A stretch of DNA of 64,000 nt from Desulfuromonas sp. KJ2020 (GTDB lineage: Bacteria; Desulfobacterota; Desulfuromonadia; Desulfuromonadales; SZUA-540), in contig NZ_JAKUKE010000001.1 in NCBI RefSeq assembly GCF_024197615.1, positions 958,424 through 1,022,423 on the forward strand, written 5' to 3'. The notes under the pieces were generated by a model. It saw only the letters and a program-made list of their open reading frames with translations. It was not told the DNA's origin and searched no databases. Positions 36,347-45,321 of the stretch are shown here, in pieces; within the stretch, counting starts at the first letter, position 1; every line of letters begins with the position of its first letter. A program made the translations under genes and the position numbers.

Positions 36347-36666
36347 GGCAGTTCGTCCTTAATGTTGGCCGAGTAGTTTGCCTCGGCCACTGCTGGTTTG
36401 CGGTGTTGTCTCTTGATATTAAAAAGGTTAAATTTTAGCGCTTTTTTATAGTGCCATGGGGCTTTGGCTAAAAGACATGTGATTACAGGTAATTGTTGCA
36501 GATTAAAAATTAGAGAAAGCTTAAATACATTCTTTCGAATATTGTGTCAAGCATATAAAATAAGAATTGATTAATTTAATAGAATGAATTATAAGACGCC
36601 TTTAAATTTTCTTGCCCTGCCAAGGCCCGGCTTTAGCCGCTCCAGGGAGGCAGGAAGGGGGAGTTC
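36347..36666. promoter_or_regulatory. Divergent T6SS control region
   Basis: 320 bases between the leftward main operon and the rightward vgrG2 operon, with a strongly AT-rich core (about 36410-36600). I checked for sigma-54 sites: the best candidates (TGGCAC near 36454 on the minus strand and TTGCA near 36496 on the plus strand) have wrong spacing. Promoters for both directions must lie here, but no exact boxes are claimed. Confidence 0.45.
36366..36389. repeat. Leader inverted repeat of the T6SS operon
   Basis: TGGCCGAG (36366-36373) and CTCGGCCA (36382-36389) form a perfect 8-bp stem with an 8-base loop, 20 bases upstream of the first T6SS start codon and just before its ribosome-binding site. 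It could be an operator or a translational control hairpin. Confidence 0.4.
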
Positions 36667-39357
36667 ATGGAGGCGATGGCACACCAGTCGCGATTGCAGG
36701 TCCGGGTTGGCTCGAAGATGTTCCCGGTGGTGGCGCTGGTCGGAAAAGAGACGTTCAGCGAACCTTTCGTATTTCGCCTGACCGTTGTGTTTGCGGAAGA
36801 CGAGCGTCTGGCATCCCTGTTGGGTGATTCGGCAGAGCTGATGATGAAATCGACAGACGGGCTCGAGCGCCGCGTCAATGGGGTGGTCAGCGCCGCCAAA
36901 CAGACAGCGGCTTCAGAAGACGGGCAGAGTATAGGTGAATTGACGCTTGCGTCCCGATTGGCGAGTCTGCAACGGCGTACCGATTGCCGCTTGATTGTGG
37001 GCCTCACCCTGCCGGAGATTGTCGAGCAGACCCTGTGCCGACATGGAATCCCTCAAAGCAGTCTCCATACCCATTGGAGTCGAAACTATCACGTCCGTTC
37101 CGCCACCTTGCAGGCGCAAGAGAGTGATTTCGACTTTTTAAGCCGCCTTTGCAGTCAGCAGGGGATCTTTTTCTGGAGTGAGTCCGTCGAAGGCGATGAG
37201 CTGATTCACCTGGCAGACCATGACCAGGATTTTACCTTCCTTTCCCGTCCCCCCCTGCGTTACCGGCAGGCGCCGACCCCGGTGACTGATGGTCTCGCGG
37301 CGGCCAGCGATGCCATTGTCTCCTTGAGTCTCAGCGCCAGTCTGACGCCGGAGCGTTTTATCGTTCATGATGTCTGCGAGAATCAGCCGGGTGAGTCCCT
37401 GGAAGGGCAGAGCCTGGCGCAAGCGGCCGAGCGAACGGGCCAAAAAACAGTGGATGTCCGTTTCGGGGTTGGAGCCCTTCATGTGGAGGAGGCGGAGCAT
37501 GCAGCGCTGGTGCGGTCTCAGCAAGCGGTTCGGCAGGCGATGGAGCTGCGATTAAGCAGTCATGCCGCCGATCTGCAAATCGGTTGTCTGGTGCATATCG
37601 AGGCCGATGAATGCGGGGCTGGTATCAGCGGCGACTACCTCATCACCGCTATCGAACATCAGGCCAGTCAGGCCGCCGGACTGGGGCTTGGCGGTGAAAA
37701 CGACTGCCCCTACACCAACACCGTAACACTTATTCCGCGGGGAACCCCTTGGCGACGCACCTGGCTCAGCCACCCTCATCTCCCCATGACCTTCTCCGCC
37801 CGCATCGAAAGCAGGCAGGAAACACCCCTGATCGATGAATCCGGACGCTATCGTTATCGCCAGGTGGCCAGCGGCGAAGTAGGATCCCCTGGTGAAAACT
37901 CCGCCTTTGTGCGGCGCCTGCAGCCCTATGTCAGCGGAGGAAGAAATGAGACAGCCGGCTGGCACACGCCTCTGCATGATCAGGCTGAAGTGTTGGTGAG
38001 TTGCCTCAACAACGATCCAGACCGCCCCATGATTGTGGGTAGCTTGCCCAATCCGGACACCCCCTCCGTTGTCAACGGCGAAGAGCCATGGCTCAATCGA
38101 CTGCTGACTGCCGCAGACAACGAACTCTGCTTCAGTGATCGCCGTGACGCCAGTGCCATTACCCTGCGCACCTTCGCGGGACAAAATATGCTCCATCTCG
38201 ATGCCGCTCTGGCCGAACACCGCCTCCGCCTGGCCAGTGAACAAGGGTTGGTTACGTTCTATGCCAAGAAAACCCAACATATCCACAGTGGGGACACTTT
38301 CACAGAGAAGGTCGGCCAGGACCGCGTGCAGACCGCAAAAAACAGTCATGCGACCAGAACGAAAAACGGCAAGATTCATTATCAGTCGGCCCGGGATGCC
38401 CACTTGCAGGCAGCCGCTGGCATCCAGTTGCAGGCAGGCAGCCATATAGAAGCCCGCTGCCGGGAAGATCTGGGTCTCGACATTGAGCAAAGCACTCGCA
38501 TAAACGTCCAGCACGGCAACGCCGTCATCCGCGTGAATAGCGGCACTCTCACCGTACAGGCCGGTCAGGCTATCGACATCAAAGGCAACGGCGGCGGCCT
38601 CATCACCATCGGCCAGAACGGCGGCGGCATTGAAATGGCCCCCAACGGCGATGTCACCCTGTTTGGCAAGGCCATCAGCTTTAAAACCGGCGGTCGGGTC
38701 AGCCTGAATGGTCAGGTGAATATGGATGTGACCAGTCCGCCAACCATGGTATTGCCTTCGGCCAGGGAGCCAGGACATGTGGGAGCAATTCAGCGATTAC
38801 ATGCTTTGGAGAGTGCCAAGATTTTCAACCTGGCTTGGAGTCAGGCGCGGATTTCCGTTGCAGAGGAGGTAGGGGCCTGTTTCACTGTGAGGAATTTCGA
38901 AGGCGGTGAAAAAGTCAAGGTAACTGTTTTCGAAGCAAAACCTGGGGGTGAGTGGCAGGAGGTTGACCGTCTGTTTGGGACACTACCTGATGGCTCAGGA
39001 TATTGCCAGCTTCCTTGGCAACGTGAGGAAAAAGAGGTGGCGCAAGATCTTATCATGGACGAAGTGGCGGGTGACCAACGTCCCCTGATATACGCATTTA
39101 AGGTAGCTATTAACGGCGTCATGTCAGAGATGTCACCGCAATTGAATCTGTGTGCAGATATTCAGTTTTCAGTCGAGGATGAAAGTGGCCATTCTCTGGA
39201 AGACGGTGCCGAGGTTCGCCTTACGGATGCTGAAGGCCAACAGCACTTTTCACAGGTAAAAAAGGGAATAGCTCTGTTTGAACGCGTTATTATCGGTCCT
39301 TGGCAGCTTCATCTGGACACCGACAACCTGATCATTGAAAGAGGAGGACAGCCATGA
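36667..39357 (+). CDS. vgrG: VgrG with C-terminal transthyretin-like tail
   Basis: 896 residues. The VgrG body includes Q-A-Q-E-S-D-F-D-F-L-S-R (~143-154), an OB domain and DUF2345 beta-helix. About 200 extra residues follow; the last part (D-I-Q-F-S-V-E-D-E-S-G-H-S-L, then A-E-V-R-L-T-D-A-E-G) looks like a transthyretin/Ig-like beta-sandwich. In enteroaggregative E. coli a VgrG transthyretin domain recruits the Tle1 phospholipase; here the next gene is a lipase-like protein that starts inside the vgrG stop (ATGA), so the same arrangement is likely. GGGGGAG precedes ATG 36667. Confidence 0.88.
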   Translation: MEAMAHQSRLQVRVGSKMFPVVALVGKETFSEPFVFRLTVVFAEDERLASLLGDSAELMMKSTDGLERRVNGVVSAAKQTAASEDGQSIGELTLASRLASLQRRTDCRLIVGLTLPEIVEQTLCRHGIPQSSLHTHWSRNYHVRSATLQAQESDFDFLSRLCSQQGIFFWSESVEGDELIHLADHDQDFTFLSRPPLRYRQAPTPVTDGLAAASDAIVSLSLSASLTPERFIVHDVCENQPGESLEGQSLAQAAERTGQKTVDVRFGVGALHVEEAEHAALVRSQQAVRQAMELRLSSHAADLQIGCLVHIEADECGAGISGDYLITAIEHQASQAAGLGLGGENDCPYTNTVTLIPRGTPWRRTWLSHPHLPMTFSARIESRQETPLIDESGRYRYRQVASGEVGSPGENSAFVRRLQPYVSGGRNETAGWHTPLHDQAEVLVSCLNNDPDRPMIVGSLPNPDTPSVVNGEEPWLNRLLTAADNELCFSDRRDASAITLRTFAGQNMLHLDAALAEHRLRLASEQGLVTFYAKKTQHIHSGDTFTEKVGQDRVQTAKNSHATRTKNGKIHYQSARDAHLQAAAGIQLQAGSHIEARCREDLGLDIEQSTRINVQHGNAVIRVNSGTLTVQAGQAIDIKGNGGGLITIGQNGGGIEMAPNGDVTLFGKAISFKTGGRVSLNGQVNMDVTSPPTMVLPSAREPGHVGAIQRLHALESAKIFNLAWSQARISVAEEVGACFTVRNFEGGEKVKVTVFEAKPGGEWQEVDRLFGTLPDGSGYCQLPWQREEKEVAQDLIMDEVAGDQRPLIYAFKVAINGVMSEMSPQLNLCADIQFSVEDESGHSLEDGAEVRLTDAEGQQHFSQVKKGIALFERVIIGPWQLHLDTDNLIIERGGQP

Positions 39358-40865
39358 ACGCAAGAGCCTTTGTTCCCACCGCCAGTCCCGTCTTTCGACC
39401 TGGCTGTTTCAAGAAAAGATATCAGTTTAAAGTCAGGCATTTGTTTCCTCCGGTGATTGTCAACCTGAGAGAAGATGCCAATCCTGCCCTTGATTCTAAC
39501 GCCCGCGATCACCTCAGGCCGGAGGAAATCCGCTATTTTAAAGAGAATGGCAATAATGTCGTCATTTTTATTCACGGATTCAATGTTGAATACGGACAAT
39601 ATTCACATCATGTCGAGCTGTCCCAGTGGGGTTTTGATACAATTCGCAATCGCCCCATGGAGCCGAAGATAATTTATTCTTCGAGGCCCGCTAACACTTA
39701 CCGTGATTTAGGAGTTCTCAAAAATCAATATGCCCATTGGCAGGTTGAGAATCCAAACCTATTTAACGATATTGCCATGGCGGACCTTAATGGCACAGGC
39801 GCCCATGCCTGGTATCTTCATATGGAAGACAACCTCAATCGCGCTACTGGCCAATTTGACAGGACCAACTATCAAAAATACTCTCGCATGATCCATCTGG
39901 CTTGGTCCGGCGATGTTTTTGCTCTCGACTACATGGCTGCTGAAACCACTGCCAATAAAGCGGGATTCGGATTGGTGCGTCTGGTCGATCAGCTAGTCTC
40001 AGAGGGCATTTCTGTTAACATCATTGCACACAGCCTCGGCAATCGTGTGCTGCTAGTAGCCATGAATATACTGGGGCAGATGCCCGGACGTCATGAGAGT
40101 ATTGCCCACGCTTTTATGTGGCAGCCTGCCGTGCCTGATACGGCCCTGTCCAATGATCCTGAAAAGGATACGAGTGTGCTACGCAACTGGAATTTCGTAC
40201 ACGCCCATCGCGCCGCCAAGAAAATCGTGGTGCTTTATTCCAGTCAAGACAACATTCTTGGGCCCTACCAAGACAAGGATTCTCGCCGTGAAGACTGGGA
40301 GGCCGGCCAACACGGTGAGGCCAGAAGTGGACAAATCGGCGGTATTTATCGTATTGCAACCAGCGCGGGGGTTCCAGGAACACAACTATTTTATGCACCT
40401 TGGAGTGTCTCAGCGCTCTATGCACGAAATCTGTTGAAGGATAATCTGCCCAAAATCGAGCAAGCTCTTTATGAAGAAATCGCCAAAGATACCAATGGGC
40501 TTTTTAACGAAAGTCATATCCCCATTTGGCCGCCTAAAGTCTTACCGGCTTTGGGGGCGTTGATTTATTTGTGCCACATGAGCCGGGAATTGGCCGATGA
40601 CGCTATGAAAACCTTTCGAGCACTGGCTAGGGCGGACTATGAGGTCAAGAAACCGCGACCTGCTATGGGGTATGGGGGGCCGGCGATGGAGGATCGGTTT
40701 ATGAGAAGACTTTACAGTGACGGCAAGCTGATCCCGGTGGATCAAAGTCGCTGGTTGTTCGATCATTCGGGGATGAAGATTCCGAGTGATTTGCTGTTTG
40801 AGAAGGTTTACAAGGAAGAAATTGTTGAAAGAATGAAACGTTCAACAGGTTTCGGGAGCTTTTAA
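39354..40865 (+). CDS. Alpha/beta-hydrolase effector (Tle-like lipase)
   Basis: 503 residues with an alpha/beta-hydrolase core. V-V-I-F-I-H-G-F-N (~69-77) is the oxyanion-hole strand and I-I-A-H-S-L-G-N (~223-230) carries the probable nucleophile S227 in an A-H-S-L-G elbow rather than strict G-x-S-x-G. This is close to DUF900-type hydrolases and to T6SS phospholipases (Tle families). No signal peptide. It overlaps vgrG2 by four bases and the following lipoprotein by one, the order spike-effector-immunity. Which Tle family cannot be fixed by eye. Confidence 0.7.
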   Translation: MNARAFVPTASPVFRPGCFKKRYQFKVRHLFPPVIVNLREDANPALDSNARDHLRPEEIRYFKENGNNVVIFIHGFNVEYGQYSHHVELSQWGFDTIRNRPMEPKIIYSSRPANTYRDLGVLKNQYAHWQVENPNLFNDIAMADLNGTGAHAWYLHMEDNLNRATGQFDRTNYQKYSRMIHLAWSGDVFALDYMAAETTANKAGFGLVRLVDQLVSEGISVNIIAHSLGNRVLLVAMNILGQMPGRHESIAHAFMWQPAVPDTALSNDPEKDTSVLRNWNFVHAHRAAKKIVVLYSSQDNILGPYQDKDSRREDWEAGQHGEARSGQIGGIYRIATSAGVPGTQLFYAPWSVSALYARNLLKDNLPKIEQALYEEIAKDTNGLFNESHIPIWPPKVLPALGALIYLCHMSRELADDAMKTFRALARADYEVKKPRPAMGYGGPAMEDRFMRRLYSDGKLIPVDQSRWLFDHSGMKIPSDLLFEKVYKEEIVERMKRSTGFGSF

Positions 40866-42049
40866 TGTGCAGGCGGTTATTTTTCTGGTTTTTTGTTTTA
40901 TTAGCTGTCTCGGCATGCAAACCCCATTCTCAAGAGGCTACGGCGCAGAGCGGCGGGCCCGCCGTCGTCGTGAGTGTCTCCAGTGATGGTCGCTTCGCTC
41001 TGAGCTCCCACCTGGATAATCGAATTGTGCTTTGGAATCTGGAGCGCAAAGAAAAATTTCTCGTGTCAGAGAATGCCAATATCTACAGTGCTTATTTTGT
41101 CCGTGGAGCCGAGCTATTTCTTTGGCAGGGTCTCAACGATGTGGTTCATGTCCAGGGGGTGAATAAAGAGGAGTTCGACTCATTTCCTCATTTTCCGACC
41201 TATGGGCACGTGTTGAGTGCCGATTTGAAGCATTATGTGAGTTGTGATGTGGACTGGAATCTTTTTTATGATTCAGGGGATGCCATGAAACACGTGAAGC
41301 AAGATGGGGACTCCCCAAGTTTTTTAGGACAAGGAAAGTTGCTTAATCTTACTCTCGCCGATGAGGGGAATTTGCTTCTATCGGCAGGGAGAGGCTTTGA
41401 TGTCCCTGATAATCTTCCGATCACTGCTGAAGGAGCCGTTCGCCCCGAGCAGACGTACTCAGATTATGCAGGTGTTGTTCTGTGGGATATTTCATCAGGA
41501 AGACCGCTGTTTAAATTTCCTGGCAATTCTGCCAAAACAAACGCTACCTTGAGCCCCAATGGGCAATATGTAGTCAGTGGATGCGAGGGAGGTTCGTCGT
41601 TTGTATGGGAAGCTAGCTCTGGTGAACTTCTACATGAAGATGCAAGTCTTTACCATGGAATCCTAAACAAGAACGATTCGGATGATTACGAGAATTGGAC
41701 CTTCGACGATACGGGGCTCATTCCCCCTCCAAACGATTTAAATGCAAGTGTTGGTGGCGCCACTCTCGCCATCAAATTCATCGACCCGCAACACTACCTT
41801 CGCTTCCTCACCTATTCCCCCTACGCCGTGCTTTACCACATCGACAACCCCCTGCCTTTGAAATACCTCTACCTGGGCCGCGATCCCCTGCCCGCCGTGC
41901 GTGACTACCATCGCAACGCCGCCATGGACACGGCGCCTGACGCGGGCATTCTGGTCATGGGCCAGCAGTACGGTGGCGGTATTATTGTCTATAGGTACGA
42001 TTCCGAAACACAAGAACTCAACAAAGTGTGGGAGGGGGATCGGCAGTAA
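40865..42049 (+). CDS. WD40-like lipoprotein, probable immunity to the lipase
   Basis: 394 residues with a signal peptide and lipobox (L-L-A-V-S-A-C, lipid Cys at ~18). The mature protein has beta-propeller-type repeats: V-S-V-S-S-D-G-R-F-A-L-S-S, V-V-L-W-D-I-S-S-G-R-P-L, and L-S-P-N-G-Q-Y-V-V-S-G. Lipid-anchored periplasmic proteins coded just after Tle effectors usually bind and block them. The start overlaps the lipase stop (TAATG), so production is coupled. Confidence 0.65.
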   Translation: MCRRLFFWFFVLLAVSACKPHSQEATAQSGGPAVVVSVSSDGRFALSSHLDNRIVLWNLERKEKFLVSENANIYSAYFVRGAELFLWQGLNDVVHVQGVNKEEFDSFPHFPTYGHVLSADLKHYVSCDVDWNLFYDSGDAMKHVKQDGDSPSFLGQGKLLNLTLADEGNLLLSAGRGFDVPDNLPITAEGAVRPEQTYSDYAGVVLWDISSGRPLFKFPGNSAKTNATLSPNGQYVVSGCEGGSSFVWEASSGELLHEDASLYHGILNKNDSDDYENWTFDDTGLIPPPNDLNASVGGATLAIKFIDPQHYLRFLTYSPYAVLYHIDNPLPLKYLYLGRDPLPAVRDYHRNAAMDTAPDAGILVMGQQYGGGIIVYRYDSETQELNKVWEGDRQ

Positions 42050-42150
42050 AGGCAAACTTTTTTACCTGGATACAACCGGTCAATCTACTTGATGGCCTTT
42101 TTTTAACTGACTTGAAGCATGGGAAGCTGTCGAAATCTTACGGAGAGTTT

Positions 42151-42690
42151 ATGTTTTTTGAATTTATTCCAAGAGCTTATCGCATGGTATTGATTGTTTC
42201 AGCATTGGCACTGCTCGGTTTCTCAGCCATGAGTACTATTGGCAATCTGGCCCTTTTCACAATGGTGATGTGAGAACCCTTGTCTGTTCTGTTGCATGCA
42301 ACGGCCAACGCATTCGGGGTGGTCTTGCTCAGTCTTGTTTCCTGTGTCTTTTTGGCTAAAAAGGCAAAAAAGCTAAAAAGTTCCAGCAGTTTAAGTGCCA
42401 TCGCTTTGATTGCGCAGGTGATGAGCATTACTGGTTTTTTCCTCGCCATTCCTTGGCTGTATCACGCCATGACAGCTTCATATTCATGGCGGCAGCATAC
42501 GCGTTATGGTCTTGATGCCCCTTTTGCCTTCTGGGTATACTTGCTGGCAGCGGGGATCATTCTTCACGAAATCTCGCAAATGCAGCCTTTCAAGGGCGAA
42601 ATGAAAAGGATGGCAAAATCGAATAAGCCCGAAATAATAAGTCCCAATAGCCCGCAAGTAGGCGGCGACAAAGACACCCTCTTTCCGTAA
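42151..42690 (+). pseudogene. Four-helix membrane protein interrupted by an in-frame TGA
   Basis: ATG 42151 (GGAGAG upstream) starts a 40-residue piece with one membrane helix that stops at TGA 42271-42273. The same frame continues without further stops to TAA 42690, with three more helices (N-A-F-G-V-V-L-L-S-L-V-S-C, then I-A-L-I-A-Q-V-M-S-I-T-G-F-F, then F-W-V-Y-L-L-A-A-G-I-I-L-H). Read together they give an ordinary ~180-residue four-helix protein. The second piece could restart at TTG 42280, but that codon has no clear ribosome-binding site. Likely a second immunity or accessory gene of the lipase cassette. Confidence 0.5.
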
Positions 42691-42699
42691 CGGAACGCA

Positions 42700-42756
42700 A
42701 AGCGGGGACGGGCTGGTTTTTTTCAGGAAAAGGCAGCCTGTCCCCGTTTTTGTCCT
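42700..42756. terminator. REP-like palindrome / terminator
   Basis: GCGGGGACGGGCTG on the left and CAGCCTGTCCCCGTTTTT on the right form an imperfect stem around a T7-containing loop, with a T5 run on the + strand side, so it can end the lipase operon. The CGGGGAC-AGGCTG core resembles REP palindromes mobilised by Y1-type (RAYT) transposases. A matching half, AAAACGGGGAC, appears at 44436-44446 on the other side of the Fic gene. Confidence 0.55.
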
Positions 42757-42782
42757 TGACCGACTTTGACGATCTATTTCAC

Positions 42783-44324
42783 CTACTTAACTTCACCTGT
42801 TGTTTCCATTGAATTAGCTATAAATTCAGCAAATTTGCTAATATCTCCATGTGAGCTTGCCGCTTCCAATGCCTCCATGTATTCCCCTCTGGTCTCCAGG
42901 CGGATAACTGTCCATGGATAGCCGCCCGAAGCGAGCATGGTGTTCATTAGGAAGCGGCCAAGTCTCCCGTTGCCATCAAAGTATGGATGGATGTAAACAA
43001 ACATAAAGTGCCCCAGTACCGCACGTACTGCCGCAAGCGTTTCCTTTTCTAGAAGATTGCATAACTCGGGTATCATATCGCGAACTGCCTCAGGCGAAGG
43101 TGGGACATGCAACGCGTTCCGAATAAATACTTGACCGGAGCGGTAGCCGGCAAGGTCCTGAAGTCTGAGGAAGCCCGCATCAACGTTGGGGGCAAAAAGA
43201 CTTCTATACCATGTCCCGTGGGCCACACTGAATGCTTCGCCAGGGTTCGCGCCGTTTAAGATAGTTCTTATTGTGGCTTTAACGTCATTGTGCGCGAGCC
43301 AATAACCATGAGCAGTCATTGCATCCTTTGTTTGTCTATCTGAATCGTTGTCACCAGGGCTCCAGTTGCCCGTCGCCACCTTTCTGATAATCTCATCTGT
43401 AACCCGATACCCTTCTATTGACAGGGAATGATATGCATCCGTTTGATACCTCTCTTCAATGTCGGCCATGAAGCGCTCAACATCTTGAGGTAGGCCAGGT
43501 TCTTTTGGGAACTTACTGATGACACTCTCTCTCATGTCTTTCCACATCAAGCGCATGCGCAGAACATAAGGAGACTGTCGCCTTGAAAATTCCAGTTTTG
43601 GAGGCTCGACTGTGAAGGGGTTTTTTTCATTGACAACATAACCGGCAACTCGCATCGTTGCCAAAATTTCATCGGCGATCTTACGACGACCAACTGCTCT
43701 AAAGGCTCCAGCTAGCCTACCAGCAATACTGCTGTGGCCTCCCTCAAGCAAAAGGTGGTTAATTTCGGATGCATCGGAAAGTCGATGCAGCGCTATTTGC
43801 GCGTCTCGGGCATAACTTGAAAAAAAAGCATCGGGCACGCGGGCAAGGGCCACAGGGAGGGGAAGCGCTCGTATGCCGTCAATTAATTCAATCTGTTTTC
43901 CGGTTGCTAGCTGAGCAGATTGATAGTCGAGAATTGAGCACCCCTCTGGTAGGCTCAGCAGACCATTCTTGCCCTTTGGACCATAGACAACAATCTGCTT
44001 CGGGAGAACAGTGGCTCCAGCGTGTAGTAGCAATGAATATTCAGGAGATACATGCCAATCCTCCCCAAACCTTTCAGAGCAGTAGCCTCGGATAAAATCT
44101 TTCATGGATGCATGCCAGAGGGTACTGACACCTGAATGCTCCTCAGGCCGAGAGGGCATGTACCACCCTTTAACAACCAATTGAAGGAATCCGGCCCTTA
44201 CGAGAGATTCGCGTTGAATTCTAGTCAGGTCAGACGATTTTATTACTGTTTTCCCTGAATCCTGCAGGTCCTTCATTGCCGATAGGGCATCTGCTAGTTT
44301 TCGTTGAGATGGTGGTATTGACAT
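42783..44324 (-). CDS. Fic-family protein with AbiEi-like N-terminus
   Basis: 513 residues. The Fic core motif H-P-Y-F-D-G-N-G-R-L-G-R (446-457) is complete, so AMP (or other nucleotide) transfer is possible. S-L-S-I-E-G (300-305) fits the inhibitory [S/T]-x3-E-[G/N] helix, placed N-terminal to the core (class II, self-inhibited). Residues ~1-150 are unlike usual Fic N-domains: I-K-S-S-D-L-T-R, then V-V-K-G-W-Y-M-P, then Y-S-L-L-L-H-A-G resemble the winged-helix antitoxin AbiEi. Three 24-bp direct repeats sit just upstream, so it probably represses its own promoter. Confidence 0.8.
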   Translation of the reverse strand: MSIPPSQRKLADALSAMKDLQDSGKTVIKSSDLTRIQRESLVRAGFLQLVVKGWYMPSRPEEHSGVSTLWHASMKDFIRGYCSERFGEDWHVSPEYSLLLHAGATVLPKQIVVYGPKGKNGLLSLPEGCSILDYQSAQLATGKQIELIDGIRALPLPVALARVPDAFFSSYARDAQIALHRLSDASEINHLLLEGGHSSIAGRLAGAFRAVGRRKIADEILATMRVAGYVVNEKNPFTVEPPKLEFSRRQSPYVLRMRLMWKDMRESVISKFPKEPGLPQDVERFMADIEERYQTDAYHSLSIEGYRVTDEIIRKVATGNWSPGDNDSDRQTKDAMTAHGYWLAHNDVKATIRTILNGANPGEAFSVAHGTWYRSLFAPNVDAGFLRLQDLAGYRSGQVFIRNALHVPPSPEAVRDMIPELCNLLEKETLAAVRAVLGHFMFVYIHPYFDGNGRLGRFLMNTMLASGGYPWTVIRLETRGEYMEALEAASSHGDISKFAEFIANSMETTGEVK

Positions 44325-44359
44325 AACTATTCCCGCTTATTTGCTCGCATTTTCTCTGG

Positions 44360-44434
44360 TATCTAGGTTATCGTGTCTTACGATATCTAGATTATTGTGC
44401 ATTGTCAATGCTAGACTATTCTGCCTTGAGACAC
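44360..44434. promoter_or_regulatory. Three direct repeats upstream of the Fic gene (candidate operator)
   Basis: CTAGGTTATCGTG (from 44363), CTAGATTATTGTG (from 44387) and CTAGACTATTCTG (from 44411) recur at exactly 24-bp steps with diverged spacers. They lie 39-100 bases before the Fic start. Regularly phased repeats of this kind are typical binding sites for autoregulating antitoxins. Confidence 0.65.
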
Positions 44435-44505
44435 AAAACGGGGACTACCCCTTGATCGTCCAATCGTGCTAAAGTTTGGCTTTACCCAAGAAAAGAGAGG
44501 TTTTT

Positions 44506-45228
44506 ATGTCCAACACTCTTGCTCTTGAAGCTGACCTGCATGTGCACACGGTGGCTTCGGGCCATGCCTTCAGTACGATTGGTGAGATTACCCTGGCTGC
44601 GGCGGCCAAGGGGCTCAAGGCCGTGGGGATGACGGATCATGGGCCGGCTTTGCCGGGAGGACCGCATCCCTATCACTTTGCCGCCTTGCGCTTTATCCCT
44701 GAATATCTCAACGATGTCCGCGTATTGCGAGGTGTCGAATCCAATATCCTCGGCAAGAACAAGCTTGACCTGCCCGACCCTCTGCTGGATCGTCTGGACC
44801 TGGTGCTGGCTGGTTTTCACGAGGGTTGCGGTTTCGACAACAAGGGGGTCAAGGCCAATACCCGCGCTGTCCTCGCGCTCATGGAGAATCCGCGCGTCAA
44901 CCTCATCTGCCACCCCGGCAACCCCAACTTTCCCCTCGACTATGCCGAGGTCGTGCGGCAGGCCGCCGCTACCCGCACGGCCCTGGAGATCAACAACGCC
45001 TCCTTCATTATCAGTCGTCGCGGCAGCGTCGGCAACTGCCGAACCATCGCCCGTCTCTGTGCCGAACACGATGCGCCCATTGCCGTGGGCAGTGACTCGC
45101 ACATCGCCCAGGGTGTCGGCGAGTTTACCGAAGCGCTGGCCGTTCTGCAGGAAGAGGGCGTGCGCCTGGAGCAGATCGTCAACCGCACTTTGGCCTCGAC
45201 CTTGTCCTTTCTCGGGCTTGACGCTTAA
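44506..45228 (+). CDS. PHP-domain phosphatase (YcdX-like)
   Basis: 240 residues from ATG 44506 (AGAGAGG upstream). PHP metal-site motifs: D-L-H-V-H-T (~10-15), M-T-D-H-G-P (~46-51), F-H-E-G-C-G, I-C-H-P-G-N-P (~148), and G-S-D-S-H (~207-211). This matches the YcdX/PHP phosphatase group acting on small phosphorylated substrates with a trinuclear metal centre. An upstream in-frame ATG at 44476 lacks a good ribosome-binding site. Confidence 0.85.
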   Translation: MSNTLALEADLHVHTVASGHAFSTIGEITLAAAAKGLKAVGMTDHGPALPGGPHPYHFAALRFIPEYLNDVRVLRGVESNILGKNKLDLPDPLLDRLDLVLAGFHEGCGFDNKGVKANTRAVLALMENPRVNLICHPGNPNFPLDYAEVVRQAAATRTALEINNASFIISRRGSVGNCRTIARLCAEHDAPIAVGSDSHIAQGVGEFTEALAVLQEEGVRLEQIVNRTLASTLSFLGLDA

Positions 45229-45258
45229 AATTCCCCCTCTCTTTTCCCCAACTTCCAT

Positions 45259-45288
45259 AAAAAAACCCGGCTGCTGGCGCAGCCGGGT
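45259..45288 (-). terminator. Terminator of the electron-transfer operon
   Basis: ACCCGGCTGC (45265-45274) and GCAGCCGGGT (45279-45288) form a perfect 10-bp stem with a short loop. On the minus strand it is followed by a T7 run, so it terminates the MtrB-like gene ending at 45322. Confidence 0.85.
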
Positions 45289-45321
45289 GCATTTCATTGC
45301 AACATGGTGTGTGGAGGCAGA

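Noticed and set aside
36454..36500. Sigma-54 promoters in the T6SS divergent region
   Set aside because: TGGCAC and TTGCA elements exist but their spacing does not fit the -24/-12 rule.
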